A stretch of 64,000 nucleotides of DNA from Syngnathus acus. Its lineage: Eukaryota; Chordata; Actinopteri; Syngnathiformes; Syngnathidae. Made by a program: the position numbers and the translations under genes. Below are positions 50,640 to 62,081 of this stretch, piece by piece. Location: positions 12,432,967 through 12,496,966 of the forward strand of contig NC_051091.1 in the NCBI RefSeq assembly GCF_901709675.1, written 5' to 3'. Position 1 is the first letter of the stretch. The number at the start of each line of letters is the position of its first letter. The notes beneath the pieces were generated by a model. It was not told the DNA's origin and did no database searches. It worked only from the letters and a program-made list of their open reading frames with translations.

Positions 50640-50720
50640 AACACCACGCCGCTGAGACTAACCCCCTTGGAAAACCAACTGGTCCAAAAATATCATTCAA
50701 CATGAAAATCTGGAATTAAT
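50640..50720. repeat. Dispersed direct repeat, copy 2
   Basis: ACACCACGCCGCTGAGACTA, ACCCCCTTGGAAAACCAAC, then CAACATGAAAATCTGG matches copy 1 at 49406 with few changes in the core of about 38 bases and looser similarity beyond. Confidence 0.7.
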
Positions 50721-53700
50721 ATGTCGTACTGTATCTGTCTGCAGACTTCTGAGATTCGCATTTCTGTGAGAGACTGTTTATTTTAAATTATTAAAAGCGA
50801 GTTAACGGTAAGCCGATACGCTTGCGCAGCACAACAGCTTTTTCCATTTCAATTTATTCACTTAAAGAACTCGATTGACATTGACATATTGTGTTGCAAC
50901 AAGACAGAAGCACCCCATGTGACTCACTCCAGTATGACCTGAATAGGAAACTGAAAGTGGCAGTAGTACCTTTATGATATTACCAAATTGAATTGCATTA
51001 CAAGTGTAGGTGCATCTCATGCGTGGGAGTACTTAATCAGCGTATCAAGCTTAATAACAGCATTATAGCTTTAGTCACGAACCTACAATTGGAACACTTG
51101 GTTTGCCAAAAGCACACAAGAACAAATCGGCCTCTGATCAAAGTCCACAAATTCGCCGAACCCATTTTTGTCATCTTCTTCCTGAAACTCCCAAGCCGAG
51201 GAGGTTCTGTTATGAGGGGGAAATGCGAACCCGTGCCTGATTTTACTTGAGATGACCTAATTTATAAGCGCTAATGAAAAATGAAAAGTGGAAAGGGGGT
51301 GCTACATTTGCTATGTGTGTTCAACATTGAATGAAAATTAAGCTGGCAGAGTGTGTCTGCTAAAATGAGTGAAACATGAATACGCTTAGGCTGAATTTAC
51401 ACTGCAAGTCCAAGCGCCCGATATGGATTTAATGCCTCTTTAATGTTAACGGGGTGAACCCTGTTTTTATTGAATTATTAAAACTATACAGGTAAACAGA
51501 TATTTGCTGTCCTTTTCTTACGAATACATTAAAGTTGATTGCCATGTGACTCATTTAACATGTTTCCGTATAGTGGCCATTGGTGATCATAGGACCTCAA
51601 CTGAGTCTTGAATCTGGTGAAGACTCAAAATGGTAGACGTAATCGCCATTAAAAAATAACTCGACAATAATACGTATTTGATTTATGCTAATTTTCATGT
51701 CCAGTACCAATGTTGTGTTTTAATGACATCATGAGTTTATAGAGATTTGTAGCTCGCAGCTACTTGCTCTTATAGGAAGCCATTATTGCATTCTCATTAT
51801 TGAACGTCATCATAAATGTTGAAATAATAAATTAACAAAAGACAAAATACATTTTGAGTCTCTAAAAGGACAAATCATGGTGGTTTGTGGTGTGTTCAAT
51901 GTGGAACGGATTTTATTGCTCATAAAAAAAAAAAAAAAAGTAAAATGCCATAAAGTAAGTGGTTGTTTTTTTTTTTAAGCACAGTCTTGGCTACCATTGT
52001 GTTCATTAATTAGAATGTTGTCGGTAATAAAGATGTCAAACTATTTATTAAAACAACAACCCACTATCCTGACCTCTACTTGAAGACACATTATTATTCT
52101 TTAATCTAAAATGTTGTTCCTTCAGACGTTAATGCTTTCAGTATGCTTACCGGTAATTTTGGCACCAGGTCTTGAGGGCAAATCAATGCGGATTGGAACA
52201 GTTAAAGATACAAACGCCTGAAGGCTTGGCCTGCGTAGCGCAGACTGCAGCAGTCAGTAGCAGACAGCTGAAGGCACGAAACCCATGCCAAAGAGTGCAT
52301 CCTACCCTGGTGGGACGGAACCTGCGGGATGGCAATTCTCTGGCAAGACTTCAAGGAGCACACCAACCTTTCCTTTCTCAGCTTTGATTACGCACTACAC
52401 AGCCCGAGAGAACCCGACAAAAGGTCTACCGCGTACAACAAACAAGCCCGTGAACTGGAGTCTGTGATGTTGTGCAACGTTGGCAACAGCAAACCTGTAA
52501 TTAGTTATACTCAACCTTGATCTCCCTCTAAAACAAAATAACAAGGTATCCATAAACGCCTGTGAAATACAGCACACCTCCTTCAAGGGAAAAAACAACT
52601 GGTAGCAGCACTAATTGAGATTGTGCATGCAAAGTGACAATACCGAGGCACTGAGCAGCATGGATTAGGTTTTGAATAGAGACAGATTCTTTGTGAAAGC
52701 CTACTGTGGTGGTTGGCATGCGCGCCAGTGCGCCGCATCTGCTCACTGGGCCCACTGAGGAAAACCCCCGAATGGTATATAGGCGCTCGCTCATTTTTAC
52801 CTTCTTCTAATCCCATTTCTTGGAGCCCGCCCCCGTCGGGTTTTTGTTACCCTGACTCAAAACAAAATGCTTCCGTGTCACACTAACAAATCCAATCCTT
52901 ACATAACAATTCCGGTTCAAAATAGAAAATATTTACATATGAAAGAGTCTTTACCAACTTGGTAGGAGTAACTTTCATAGTGTGCGTTGAAACGCCAGGA
53001 ATATAATCCATCATAAATTAATGTCTTGCTATGTGAATTGTGTATCGTCATATTTTACTCTGTTGAGATCTACACTACACAAATTAAAGCCGCTTCCGGC
53101 TCGACTCACTTCAAACTATCGAGACCAGACACACATCGCTGGCGTAAGATCAAAATGCAGTTGCGATTGCCTCCTTCATGTTATTCTAACAAAGATAGGA
53201 AAAATTGGCCCAACCAAGTGAATTTTGGTCATCAATGCTTTTGGTTCCATTCTGGCTCCGTCAAAGAAAAACAAAGAGGGAGAGCTGAATCTGAAGACCT
53301 ACTGATCCCAACAAGAACTTGCATACTGGCCTTTAGCAGACTGCTGCCGCATCACGGCAACACCAACCCAACCAGAAAATGTCTGCAGCACCGCAACAGA
53401 GGCCAATTGGAAAACGCAAGCGATTCCACCTAGAGAATTCCCAACTCCACTTTTAACTTCACACGCTACTGCGGTTTTATGGGCATGTATAAATCTGAAT
53501 TCCAACTCAACATAATTCGAAGAGCGTTGTCGTTAGTACGGCTGTCAACTAAACGCTGATGATGATGAACGGGCCCGAAACCCAAGCAGGGATAAATCCT
53601 CTGTGTGTTTTCCTGGACATGTTTGACAAAGCTCGCCTTATTTGCCTGTCGTTCCACCTCCATTAATCTTGAAACACGGCCGCTCCTTTCCTTCTGGGTT

Positions 53701-54004
53701 AACCAATAATTCCACGTGGCTTCTCACAAGAGCACTAATCAACAATTTAGTGCTGTACCTCAATCCCCCCGGGATGAATCAAACGCCTCTGAAAGAGAAG
53801 GATCGAATGTAAGCCATCTGTAGCTGTCCCACATTGCGACTGATTGAGGCGACGACGCGACGTGGTCTCGGTGACGTCAAATAAATCAAGGCCGGTACAT
53901 CAACGGTTTCCCTAAAGTGAATTAATGCAACACTCCTCATCGTAATACCTCTCGATAACTGTACAAAATTATTTGAAGAATGTGACTATGAACACTTTAT
54001 AGCA

Positions 54005-54100
54005 TCGATGTCAAACTTAAGGCCCGGGGTCCACATATGACCCGCCACATCATCTTATGTGGCCAGCGAAGACAAATTGTGCATTGACTTCATGTATCAA
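54005..54100 (+). mobile_element. hAT-like terminal fragment
   Basis: GATGTCAAACTTAAGGCCCG, then GACCCGCCACATCATCTTAT and GTGGCCAGCGAA follow the well-known terminal segment of a fish hAT family. No matching opposite end or target duplication was found nearby, so it is a fragment with approximate limits. Confidence 0.55.
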
Positions 54101-54927
54101 TACTAAAATTACTAAAAATCACTTTTAAAAAATATCATTCAAAAAAGAATATTTCAAAACTAGTTGTTCATTCGTTTGTTGTGTACTGTATTTAATATAA
54201 GGCATTGGCAGTCATAATGGGTGGAAGGAAACTATGACGACAATGCAAAACAATGTGATGTAGACTGCAACACAGGGCAGTTTTGAGTCACATCAAACCA
54301 GCAGTGTTAATTGTTCAGCCAGGCAAGCAGCAAATAGTTAACAAATCTACTTTTTTAAGCAATATTAAAAAGTACCCAAAAAAAGGTCAACAATAACAAT
54401 GTTCAAACAATCCACTGGAGGCTTCACTTCCCATTGCATGCCGGGATTTTTTTTTTTTTCCTTTCTTTTTTCGGATTAGAGCTCCAGTGACCTCTTTTTC
54501 AACCCTTCATTTTTCATACGTAAGCCATCTTTTGTCACTTCATTGGACCGTTGGCGAGGAGGATCATTGTCCATCACTCACTGCACGGTACCAAATCGAA
54601 TTGGACATTTAGTGATAAAAGCCGACACCATGTCGCCAAAACGGTACAGAAGTTTAAGTTGCAATGTTTACAAGTGTTCTCTTGCTGCTAAGCAGCACAG
54701 CAGGGTAAAACATTCCTTAATGCAAAATGCGATAATAACTCAGTCTGTTAGTATGGCTTTCAATTTATACCAGCTGTCATATATATTTTGCCAAATTTTG
54801 TGACACACACACATTGGCAAAAACCATCCAGTGAGTGATTTAACACTGGTGCGCATGCCAATGTGTGCGACGAAGCTTAAACATTTATTTTATTTACAAA
54901 TTTTTTATCGTAACTTCCCATTTTTAG

Positions 54928-55615
54928 TGTGACACTTTCCGACCCCTGTGGCTCCAAATCATATTACTAGTATGTACTTTAAATTGAGTTGTAGGCTATA
55001 AAAAAATGCCAAATGTCCATTTAAAATGTCCCTAAATTAAATTTTGTTAATTATAGCACACATTTCGTGACGCGCATACATTTTACATTTGCAACAAATA
55101 TTTGTAGGCGATTTGACTTCAGTATACATGTGTGAATACGAGACCAACCTTGTAATGAACAAGGGAAAGTCACTGCATAAAACATAAAATTCTAGAAAAA
55201 CATTTTAAAAATAACTGCGCACCATAGTGGGAAAAATTGACCATTGATTCAAATGTACTACTCTAACTTTTCTTCTTTTACATTTGCTTTTAAGTTTATG
55301 CACCATGGAAGGATTTGTGAATGGCTGCCACATTTGGGGGGAAATTATAGCAATTGAATGAACAAATCAAAAAAATATTGTTTACTTTGAATCCCAATTA
55401 AAATAAAATAAACGTGTTATGGCTGATTACTTGGCAATTTATTTTTACACATTATAAATTCTGCCAGCGTCGCTGTATGCAAACTTATGAGCACAACTGT
55501 ATATTGGCGTTATAAGATATCTTTCAGGTTGTGACGCTTCCCAACCCCTGTAGCTCATATGATACTAACAAACTGTGTAAATGGAATTGTGCATCATAAA
55601 AATATTACCAAAAAA
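54928..55615. repeat. Diverged direct repeat pair of about 80 bases, 602-base offset
   Basis: GTGTGACACTTTCCGACCCC with TGTGGCTCCAAATCATATTACTA at 54928 corresponds to GTTGTGACGCTTCCCAACCCC with TGTAGCTCATATGATACTAA at 55530. Downstream CATAAAAA-type segments also align. The interval between them is AT-rich unique sequence. It is an old duplication or two copies of one repeat. Confidence 0.5.
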
Positions 55616-55820
55616 GCATTCATATGTATTGTTAAACATCAGAAGCAGCATCAAAAAGCCCGATACGCGAGAGCTTGCAAAACTACTTATCCGCGCAGGT
55701 TACAAAAGAAGCGATTTTGCATGGACGCTTTTTTTTGTGTGTGTTTTGCACGTTTTTAGACAAAGAAAAGTCGATCTGTGTCTTTAAAACTGGAGGATGC
55801 TCGGGCATGTTTATGTCCCT

Positions 55821-55880
55821 CCATCATCATCATCATCATTGTCACTACCGCCATCACCGTCATCATCTTCATCCTCATCA
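55821..55880. repeat. Imperfect CAT trinucleotide tract
   Basis: CATCATCAT runs with GTC, CCG and CTT interruptions. It lies about 200 bases inside intron 1 from the exon 1 donor. Confidence 0.92.
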
Positions 55881-56074
55881 GCTGCTGTCCGCTGCATAAC
55901 AATTGCGACAAAAATACTACATCATTCAAAAACGGCTGGAGAAAATGAAAGCAAAACAAATGCATTTCGTCTAATATTTATCTCTCATCATATTTGCAAT
56001 GGGTCGCCGAGGACCTTCTGCAACGTCAAAAGCCGGCACGAGGATGCACACAGCTCTTTAAAACGCGTGCTTAC

Positions 56075-56126
56075 CTTCAACAGCTATTACGACCGGCAAG
56101 GTCCATAATATCCATAGAATATCCAT
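56075..56126 (-). CDS. ephb2: ephb2 coding exon 1: start codon and signal peptide
   Basis: On the minus strand ATG at 56126-56124 opens MDILWILWTLPVVIAVE plus the first base (G) of the next codon. The exon then stops at a consensus donor, G|gtaagc. The 17 residues are a hydrophobic secretion signal. The final VE, joined to exon 2, gives V-E-E-T-L-M-D, the usual start of mature vertebrate EphB2. The phase-1 end matches the 2-base lead of exon 2. The start context is ACGACCATGG, with A at -3 and G at +4, which is strong. The signal peptide alone would not identify the gene; the call rests on phase, junction residues and the downstream exons. No other exon 1 candidate was found. The exon is only 52 coding bases, so a distant alternative first exon cannot be excluded. 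Confidence 0.86.
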
Positions 56127-56157
56127 GGTCGTGGTCACTCAAAAACGGCCCGGGCAA

Positions 56158-56184
56158 TCAAATGCAATAGGTCCAGAAAGCCAT
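56158..56184 (-). other. Possible upstream ORF in the ephb2 leader (8 codons)
   Basis: An ATG at 56184 on the minus strand, 58 bases above the ephb2 start, opens MAFWTYCI followed by TGA. Its context has G at +4 but T at -3, so initiation would be weak to moderate. If the transcript starts above it, ribosomes would terminate and then meet the strong ephb2 start 31 bases later. Whether it is transcribed depends on the unmapped transcription start. Confidence 0.3.
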
Positions 56185-57837
56185 TGACAGCCCGACGTGG
56201 CGAGGGCACCGGCGATCCTTCACCTCCTGCACAGCGCGCTCGGATAGCAAAACACAAGCGACTCAAATCTGGACCAAGTTTGGGCGAGACCAAAGACACA
56301 CAGAAACCGGGGGAATAACTTGTGACATACCCTCACAAATGATCCACCCTGAGCTTTTAGAGTGTGTATAACGTAAAATTATCCATTTTGATATAATAGT
56401 TGGGATGAAATGTGATAATGTTAAACTACATATTCAAATTTTCCATGACCTGATTGGTCACAAGGACAGCCGACTCCCCCTTTTAAGTGAACTTGGTGTC
56501 ACCCAGCTGTCAATCAACAAGAGTAGGACAGTCCTTCTGCACGCCACTTTATACCTTTCTAGTAGTTTTGTGTTTTGGCACCAGGCGGGAGGTTTAAAAA
56601 ACTGGGTAAAGTTTATACCCCAACTTGCACGCCACTCAAGATGGAAACACGCCAAGCATGGTGTCTAGTACGGATTCTTTTCTACTCTGCGGAGCGTTCA
56701 TTGCGGGAGCTGAGCGGTGACAGGTGCTGGAGCAACGTGAGTTGGTTTTTTTGTTTTTTTTTTGCTACGTCACCAAGAAGTTGTGGAACTTCAAAAAAAA
56801 AAACTTTTAAAAATTAGACAATACAGTTAAGTTATATTTACCAATGCATATTCAAAAAAACAACTATTAAATGCAAGGTGTGTCTGTTGTTTAATTAATA
56901 CTTCGTAATTATAATGATTTTGCGCAACAGGATGAACACTGCACGATGAGAGGCATTTCGTGGTAGTTTTTATGTCACCTTCAAGGACAGCAAAATAAAA
57001 GTTTTAAGGATTCATACATATTTGTATAAATTTACCAACCAAATATGGTCAAGTTGATGAAATATTGCCTCTTTTGATGTCAATTATAGGATTAAAATAA
57101 TGATGATGAATTTCATAATAATTAAATAACTATAATGTGTAAATTGTAGCATATTTTGTAATCTTCATAAATCTATGTTTAGGTTTAGCAACAGGTGGAT
57201 TTTTCTCATTGCACAAGGTAAAAAAAATGAAAATGTCAAAAACAATGTGCTAGAAAAAAGTAAAGACATGCTTAAACTAACATCAAAAATACATTGAGGG
57301 ACATACAAAGCCATCTCTGATCAAAGTTTTATGTTCACCAGTGTTATTACTGTGCATGGTTTCAAGTTTGTAATTTAAAACAAAAACATAATGTGAACAT
57401 TTTGCTTCCATCACATGGAGTTCTTCACATGACCGATCAGAACTCACGTTGTACATTAAACCCAGGAGGAGAAAACCATGGGGACTTTAGCAGCTAGGTT
57501 AGCAAGCACTCTTGCCAACTTGTTCATTAATATGAGTTTAATCACTTTTTGACTCAGAGTTTTTCATCATTTAATCATACCAAATAATTAAAACTGGGAT
57601 GCCCTCACTGTTTTTATTTACGATGATGCGATGTAATGGTTTTTCCAACACTGGAAAATATCTGTGAACATAATTGCATGCATGATCATTCATTTTTAGG
57701 AATTTAATTACACTTCTAATTAAGGAGCACTTTGGTTTCATATTAATTCACTCAAGTAGAAAAGAATGATTCAAATTAACGGAATGAAAAAAAATAGAGG
57801 GACATACATCTTAGACAAAGTGTTAAGTCTAATACAC

Positions 57838-57845
57838 ATATATAC

Positions 57846-57899
<54 letters not shown>
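57838..57899. repeat. TA microsatellite, about 60 bases
   Basis: Nearly pure TA alternation upstream of the ephb2 promoter region, with one CG interruption near the left end. Confidence 0.96.
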
Positions 57900-57903
<4 letters not shown>

Positions 57904-58525
57904 TTGATTTGGCCAGCCATATATTCTGAAAACAAAAAAGTTACAAAAAAGCCCCAATGATTCAAGTGTTACTCATATTATATAATAACAAACATTTCCT
58001 GGAAGCTTTGGAGAAGCACGCTCTGGCTTTCAATGAACCTCAATGATGTCTTTGCCCCCTTCGAGTTGGACTCTATTGATTCCATGTCACTTGACTGGCT
58101 TGACTCGGGATGGCGTCCAGGCGATTAGAGCACAGATGGAGGCAAAAAAAGCATAGCGAGCTGGATGTGGAACTCATCTAAAAGAGAAGTGAAAAATGTC
58201 AGGGAAAAAATGACAATGCGCTTGAAATGTTACACGCCGACATATTGCTTTTGGACTGCATTCACTATTGTAGTGCTGGTAATGAAAGTAGCGAAAAGCA
58301 ATGCAAGCTCTTTTGCACAAATTAAAGCACACGTAAAAATAAATGGTCCAAATTTAAATTGCACTGAATGACGGCAGCGAGGTAATCCTTATGGTGAATT
58401 TAACATTAATTTGTAGGAATTAATACAATTAATTTATATCATCTGATACATATCGGCTACATGGGACAATATTAATTTAGAAATATGTTTTTCCATCATA
58501 ATACCTTAAGTGATTTTAATAATAA

Positions 58526-58574
58526 TCCATCCATCCATTTTCTATACCGCTTGTCCCCACGGGGGTCGTGGGCT

Positions 58575-58575
<1 letters not shown>
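58526..58575 (-). mobile_element. SINE 3' tail fragment beside an AAT microsatellite
   Basis: CCATCCATCCATTTTCTATA followed by CCGCTTGTCC and GGGTCGTGGG on the plus strand is the inverted 3' end of the same common fish SINE. The AAT array at 58576 begins immediately after it. Confidence 0.7.

Positions 58576-58617
<42 letters not shown>
58576..58617. repeat. AAT microsatellite
   Basis: Fourteen units of AAT directly joined to a SINE tail fragment. Confidence 0.96.
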
Positions 58618-58619
<2 letters not shown>

Positions 58620-59654
58620 GGTTAAGTCATCTGAAAGATTTGTTTTCCTAATTACATGTATCCTGGGACATGAATCAGGACTGATAAACTTTAATATAAT
58701 TTTGACATATTTGGATCAACAGCATGTGATTTTGGAAAAGAAAAATCAAGGCATTGTACAAATCTTTTTTTTTCCTTGTACCTTAATTCAAAGCTCAGCG
58801 CGAGAACATTAATTTAAACATTGCAGGTAATTTACTTTTAGACATGCAAGATAAATGGACTGAATTTATTTTAATATTGAGCGTGAGGAGAAAGATCAAA
58901 TGGGGGCACTGCACAGCCAAGTGTTGACGTGTAGTTGCAGCAACACTGCCACCTAAAGGTTAAAAGGCGAACTGCTTTGCATTTTCTGTTGAGAGAAGTG
59001 GGAACGCAAAACTGCTTCATTGAAATTTGCAACAGCATTTCTGATCAAATTAAATGAAGAAATTTAATTTAAAACAAAATTATGATGCATTTCTCATTTG
59101 TGTGTAGACTCACAAGTCTAACACGGCAGCAAAGGGTTTAAAGCAGACAACAAAATAACCACAGTGTGATATTTTGTTTTCCTCCTGTGGCTTGCTTGCA
59201 TAAAAATTCAAGAAAGGCACGAAATGCTGAACAGCAAATCAGGGTTAAGTGCAGGTACTCATTTTGTACCTTTCTGCACAACAATCAACTCTCTTAAAAA
59301 AAAATAAAAAATTATTTAGGTACAATGTTTGTCCTGCATATTATTTACCAATCTACAAAAATATTATTATGCCCACACATGTGATACATCCATACAGTAA
59401 ATTTCATTTTACATGAATCGAAGAAGATTCTACTCTGAAAAGGACTATATTTGGTCCCAGGCCAAATAGAGTAAAACTTACATTTGGAACAAAGTTAAAT
59501 ATTATAATATAATACTCAAAGTACTGGATTAACTGTTCTCCAAACGATTAAAATAAACTTTTATTTGATGAGAAGATAAGCTGCTCACTCATATTTTACC
59601 CTGATGAAAGTAGTGGGCGGGGCCTCATATACTCAAATTTATTCTTGCTCTCCT

Positions 59655-59669
59655 GGGGGGGGGGGGGGG
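59655..59669. repeat. 15-base poly-G run
   Basis: An uninterrupted G run in upstream intergenic DNA. Confidence 0.95.
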
Positions 59670-59744
59670 TAATTGTACTCCAAAATGTTTAAATATAACT
59701 CAATTTATTTTAATAAAAAATTGCAATTGTAAAAATTGCTCTAA

Positions 59745-59907
59745 CATTTTTATTGTACACCTGAATGTCCTTATAAGGTCGCTGGGAATAGGAGACAACT
59801 TTAAACAAACATAGTGAAGTGCACATCGGCCAACATCGACCATGAAAGGCCTAAACTGAGATTCGGACCCTGGTGTGAGGCAGATATGTTAACCGCTATT
59901 CTTGTAA
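59745..59907 (-). mobile_element. Strongly decayed SINE head
   Basis: The minus strand shows GCGGTTAACATATCTGCCTC and a GGTCCGAATCTCAG B-box-like segment, in the order of the tRNA head of the SINE class above. The rest is weakly similar, so limits are approximate. Confidence 0.4.
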
Positions 59908-60559
59908 ACTGACGCTTTTAAATCAATTTGGAAATTAAAAGCAAATCCCACTTCCATCCCTGAGTTTAAACAAAGGCTTTAGGAATCAATTTAACGGCGC
60001 TTAGGCAGACTTCCTGCGGGTCAGCAGGTTTTCCCTTCCACTGGAATTTAAAGGTACTCACAAGGGAGACTTTGGGCTGAAACTGATTTCCACCTCTTAA
60101 AGGCCTTCCGGCAAAATCGGGAGCACAAAGTGTCTCTCGCTTTAGGTGTGCGATCTGGAAAACCAAAGGATTAAGATCGCATTTTCACAAGAAGCCAGAG
60201 CCGAGTCGGGCTGGGTTCAACGGGGAACCCGAGCCAACCGGGATCATCCGAGTGTTTTGATGTGAGGAAAATTACTGATGTTATCGCTTTGGCCAAATAA
60301 AAAAGAAGCATTGCGATTCAAAGGCAATCTGAGCTGTTTTGATGAGGAAATGTGTCAACAGACACCTTTGTCACTTGTGAATTTACACATTGAGAAAGAA
60401 AAACGGTGCAGAGCCCTAAATGTGGCTAAATTGAAGTGTCAACACCAGACAGACGTAAATAACATTACAAACATAATGTGAATATTAAGCGGCTCCTGCT
60501 AGCAAGCAAAAAGAAAAAACATACTGTTCTGTTTATGCTGACTCCCAGCCAAATTCCTA

Positions 60560-60735
60560 GCTATACATGCAGGTGTGCACACTTTTGCAACCACATGATC
60601 TCACTAGTTTATTACCTCTCCCAAAAAGATTATTTCCCAATTACGTTGTACAAATAATAGGGAACATTATTGGTGGAAGACGTTTTGACCTGGCATTTTA
60701 ACTGGGTTGTGTCAACTTTTTTTTTACATGTCCAT
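60560..60735 (+). mobile_element. Diverged interspersed repeat, transposon-end type
   Basis: GCAGGTGTGCACACTTTTGC, CAATTACGTTGTACAAATAA, GGGAACATTATTGGTGGAAG and CTGGCATTTTAACTGGGTTG occur in the order of a repeat common in fish genomes whose ends read GGTGTGxxxACTTTT. I recognise the pattern but do not assign a class. It is diverged and without clear flanking duplication. Confidence 0.5.
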
Positions 60736-62033
60736 TCATTTTCTGTGTGTTTACCCTGTACGTATATTGGCAGACGGCCAATACGATCTTTCAACTTTTT
60801 AAAAAGGCCAAAGAGATCAGATTCTCTGTGACGTATATTCTATTTGTGCTTGTACTTGACAACAATTAAAAAATGTTATCACTTGAAGCACACAGTAAAT
60901 CCAGCCATAAATAGTCCACAACGCACTCGGTTCTGTTTTGAGTTAATTCAGCCTTGCTAAATGACTTTGATGAAATGAGCCCAAAAGACTCATTGTGATT
61001 TAATGGACGTTCGTGTCAAATGGACGCCAGAGACGGCATCAAACCAAAGAGCTACAAAGTTTCATTTGAGTCATATATCAGTTCCAAATTGTGTTTTTGC
61101 AACTAAATGATCTACAGTCCATTAAGGGTTCTGTTTCTATTTCAAATTTATAAATTGAAGCACAAACATGTTTTATCATTGCTAATGATACGTCGTCCGT
61201 CACGGGTTTGGTTTTGGACGTAATAACTGGCCCCTGGCGGCTTCTTTTTTTTGTTTTTTTGACTAATTGATAAGAACCTTCCACATAAATCAGCTTGACT
61301 CTCATTATGGTTTGCATTCCAGAAGCAGCCATACAAAATTTCCATGTGGACTCTGCCTCGACCCAAGTGGACTCGCTTCGAAACATTAACTTCATCTTTA
61401 GCTGCAGACGAGTGGCATGTTTTGGTTATGTCTAAAAAAGTCCTCTGTGGCCATCTTGAGCCTCTTCCTCTCTTTCTATTAACTCCACTCTCTGTGGTAG
61501 AGTTTCTTCATCATAAAAAATGAGAATTGAAAAATAAAAATAAACTCTGTTTAACTCATAAAGTTAATCGACATTGAATTCGATTATTTTAAAGTGGAGA
61601 AGTAAGTTTAGTACTAGCTAGTAAGTTAAGTTGAATTTGTTTAAATCTGCGTCGATTATATTATTAGGGGAAAGGTATTAGTTTATATAAATTGTTTTTG
61701 TTGTAAAGCAAAATAATTTAATCAGATAAGCAGAATAGTTGACATTGTTGAAATCTATATTGATTATTAACAGTCAAAATTCAGCACCGGTTTTCTTAGT
61801 TATGATTCATAGTAAAATAATAAATTTTAGTTATGGAGCAAAACAGTTTTTATAGTTGGATTAATTATTGAAAATATGTTTTGGATATGGTGCAAAGTAA
61901 TTGGATAGCACGCAAAAGAGATGCTTTGTATTCTTGCTCATATTTACCAATAATTCTCCATCATGTCTTTTTGAAACATACAAAAATAAACTTGTGCTTT
62001 TTATGCTTTTTTTTGTGCTCACTCATTTTCAAT

Positions 62034-62081
62034 AAATAATAATAATAATAATAATGATAATAAGAATAATAATAATAATAT
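62034..62081. repeat. AAT microsatellite with interruptions
   Basis: AAT units with single GAT and AAG interruptions in upstream intergenic DNA. Confidence 0.95.

Larger units (their letters stand above)
46083..56074 (-). other. ephb2 intron 1, exon 1-proximal third
   Basis: Noncoding. It contains a SINE head remnant (46191-46311), a CTGC tract and 20-C run (48511-48600), and a pair of dispersed direct repeats (49406-49480 and 50640-50720). It also holds a hAT-like terminal fragment (54005-54100), a diverged 80-bp duplication (54928 and 55531) and a CAT-rich tract (55821-55880). No coding exon besides exon 1 is supported. Confidence 0.78.
6143..56126 (-). other. ephb2: ephb2 gene span within the window (5' part of the coding region)
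   Basis: The three exons assemble in frame into a 272-residue N-terminal piece: signal peptide 1-17, mature N-terminus 18-44, ephrin-binding domain and start of the cysteine-rich region 45-272. EphB2 is a single-pass receptor tyrosine kinase of about 1000 residues that mediates contact-dependent forward and reverse signalling in axon guidance, boundary formation and vascular patterning. Exon 4 onward was looked for by eye in 1-6142 and not seen, so the gene continues past the left edge. Coding bases occupy about 0.8 kb of 50 kb. Teleosts usually keep two copies (ephb2a, ephb2b), and the sequence alone does not tell me which one this is. Confidence 0.9.
55990..56330 (-). promoter_or_regulatory. 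CpG-rich 5' UTR / promoter-proximal region of ephb2
   Basis: The stretch around and upstream of the start codon is visibly richer in CG dinucleotides than the AT-rich DNA on either side (runs such as gccggcacg, aacgcgtgc, ccgacgtggcg, accggcgat, agcgcgctcgg). No convincing TATA box sits at a fixed distance. This is the usual picture of a CpG-type developmental gene promoter, so the transcription start is probably inside or just above this interval. The exact start cannot be read from sequence. The position relative to exon 1 is the main support. Confidence 0.5.

Noticed and set aside
57766-57965. Frames with repeated Ile-Tyr
   Set aside because: Translations of the TA microsatellite.
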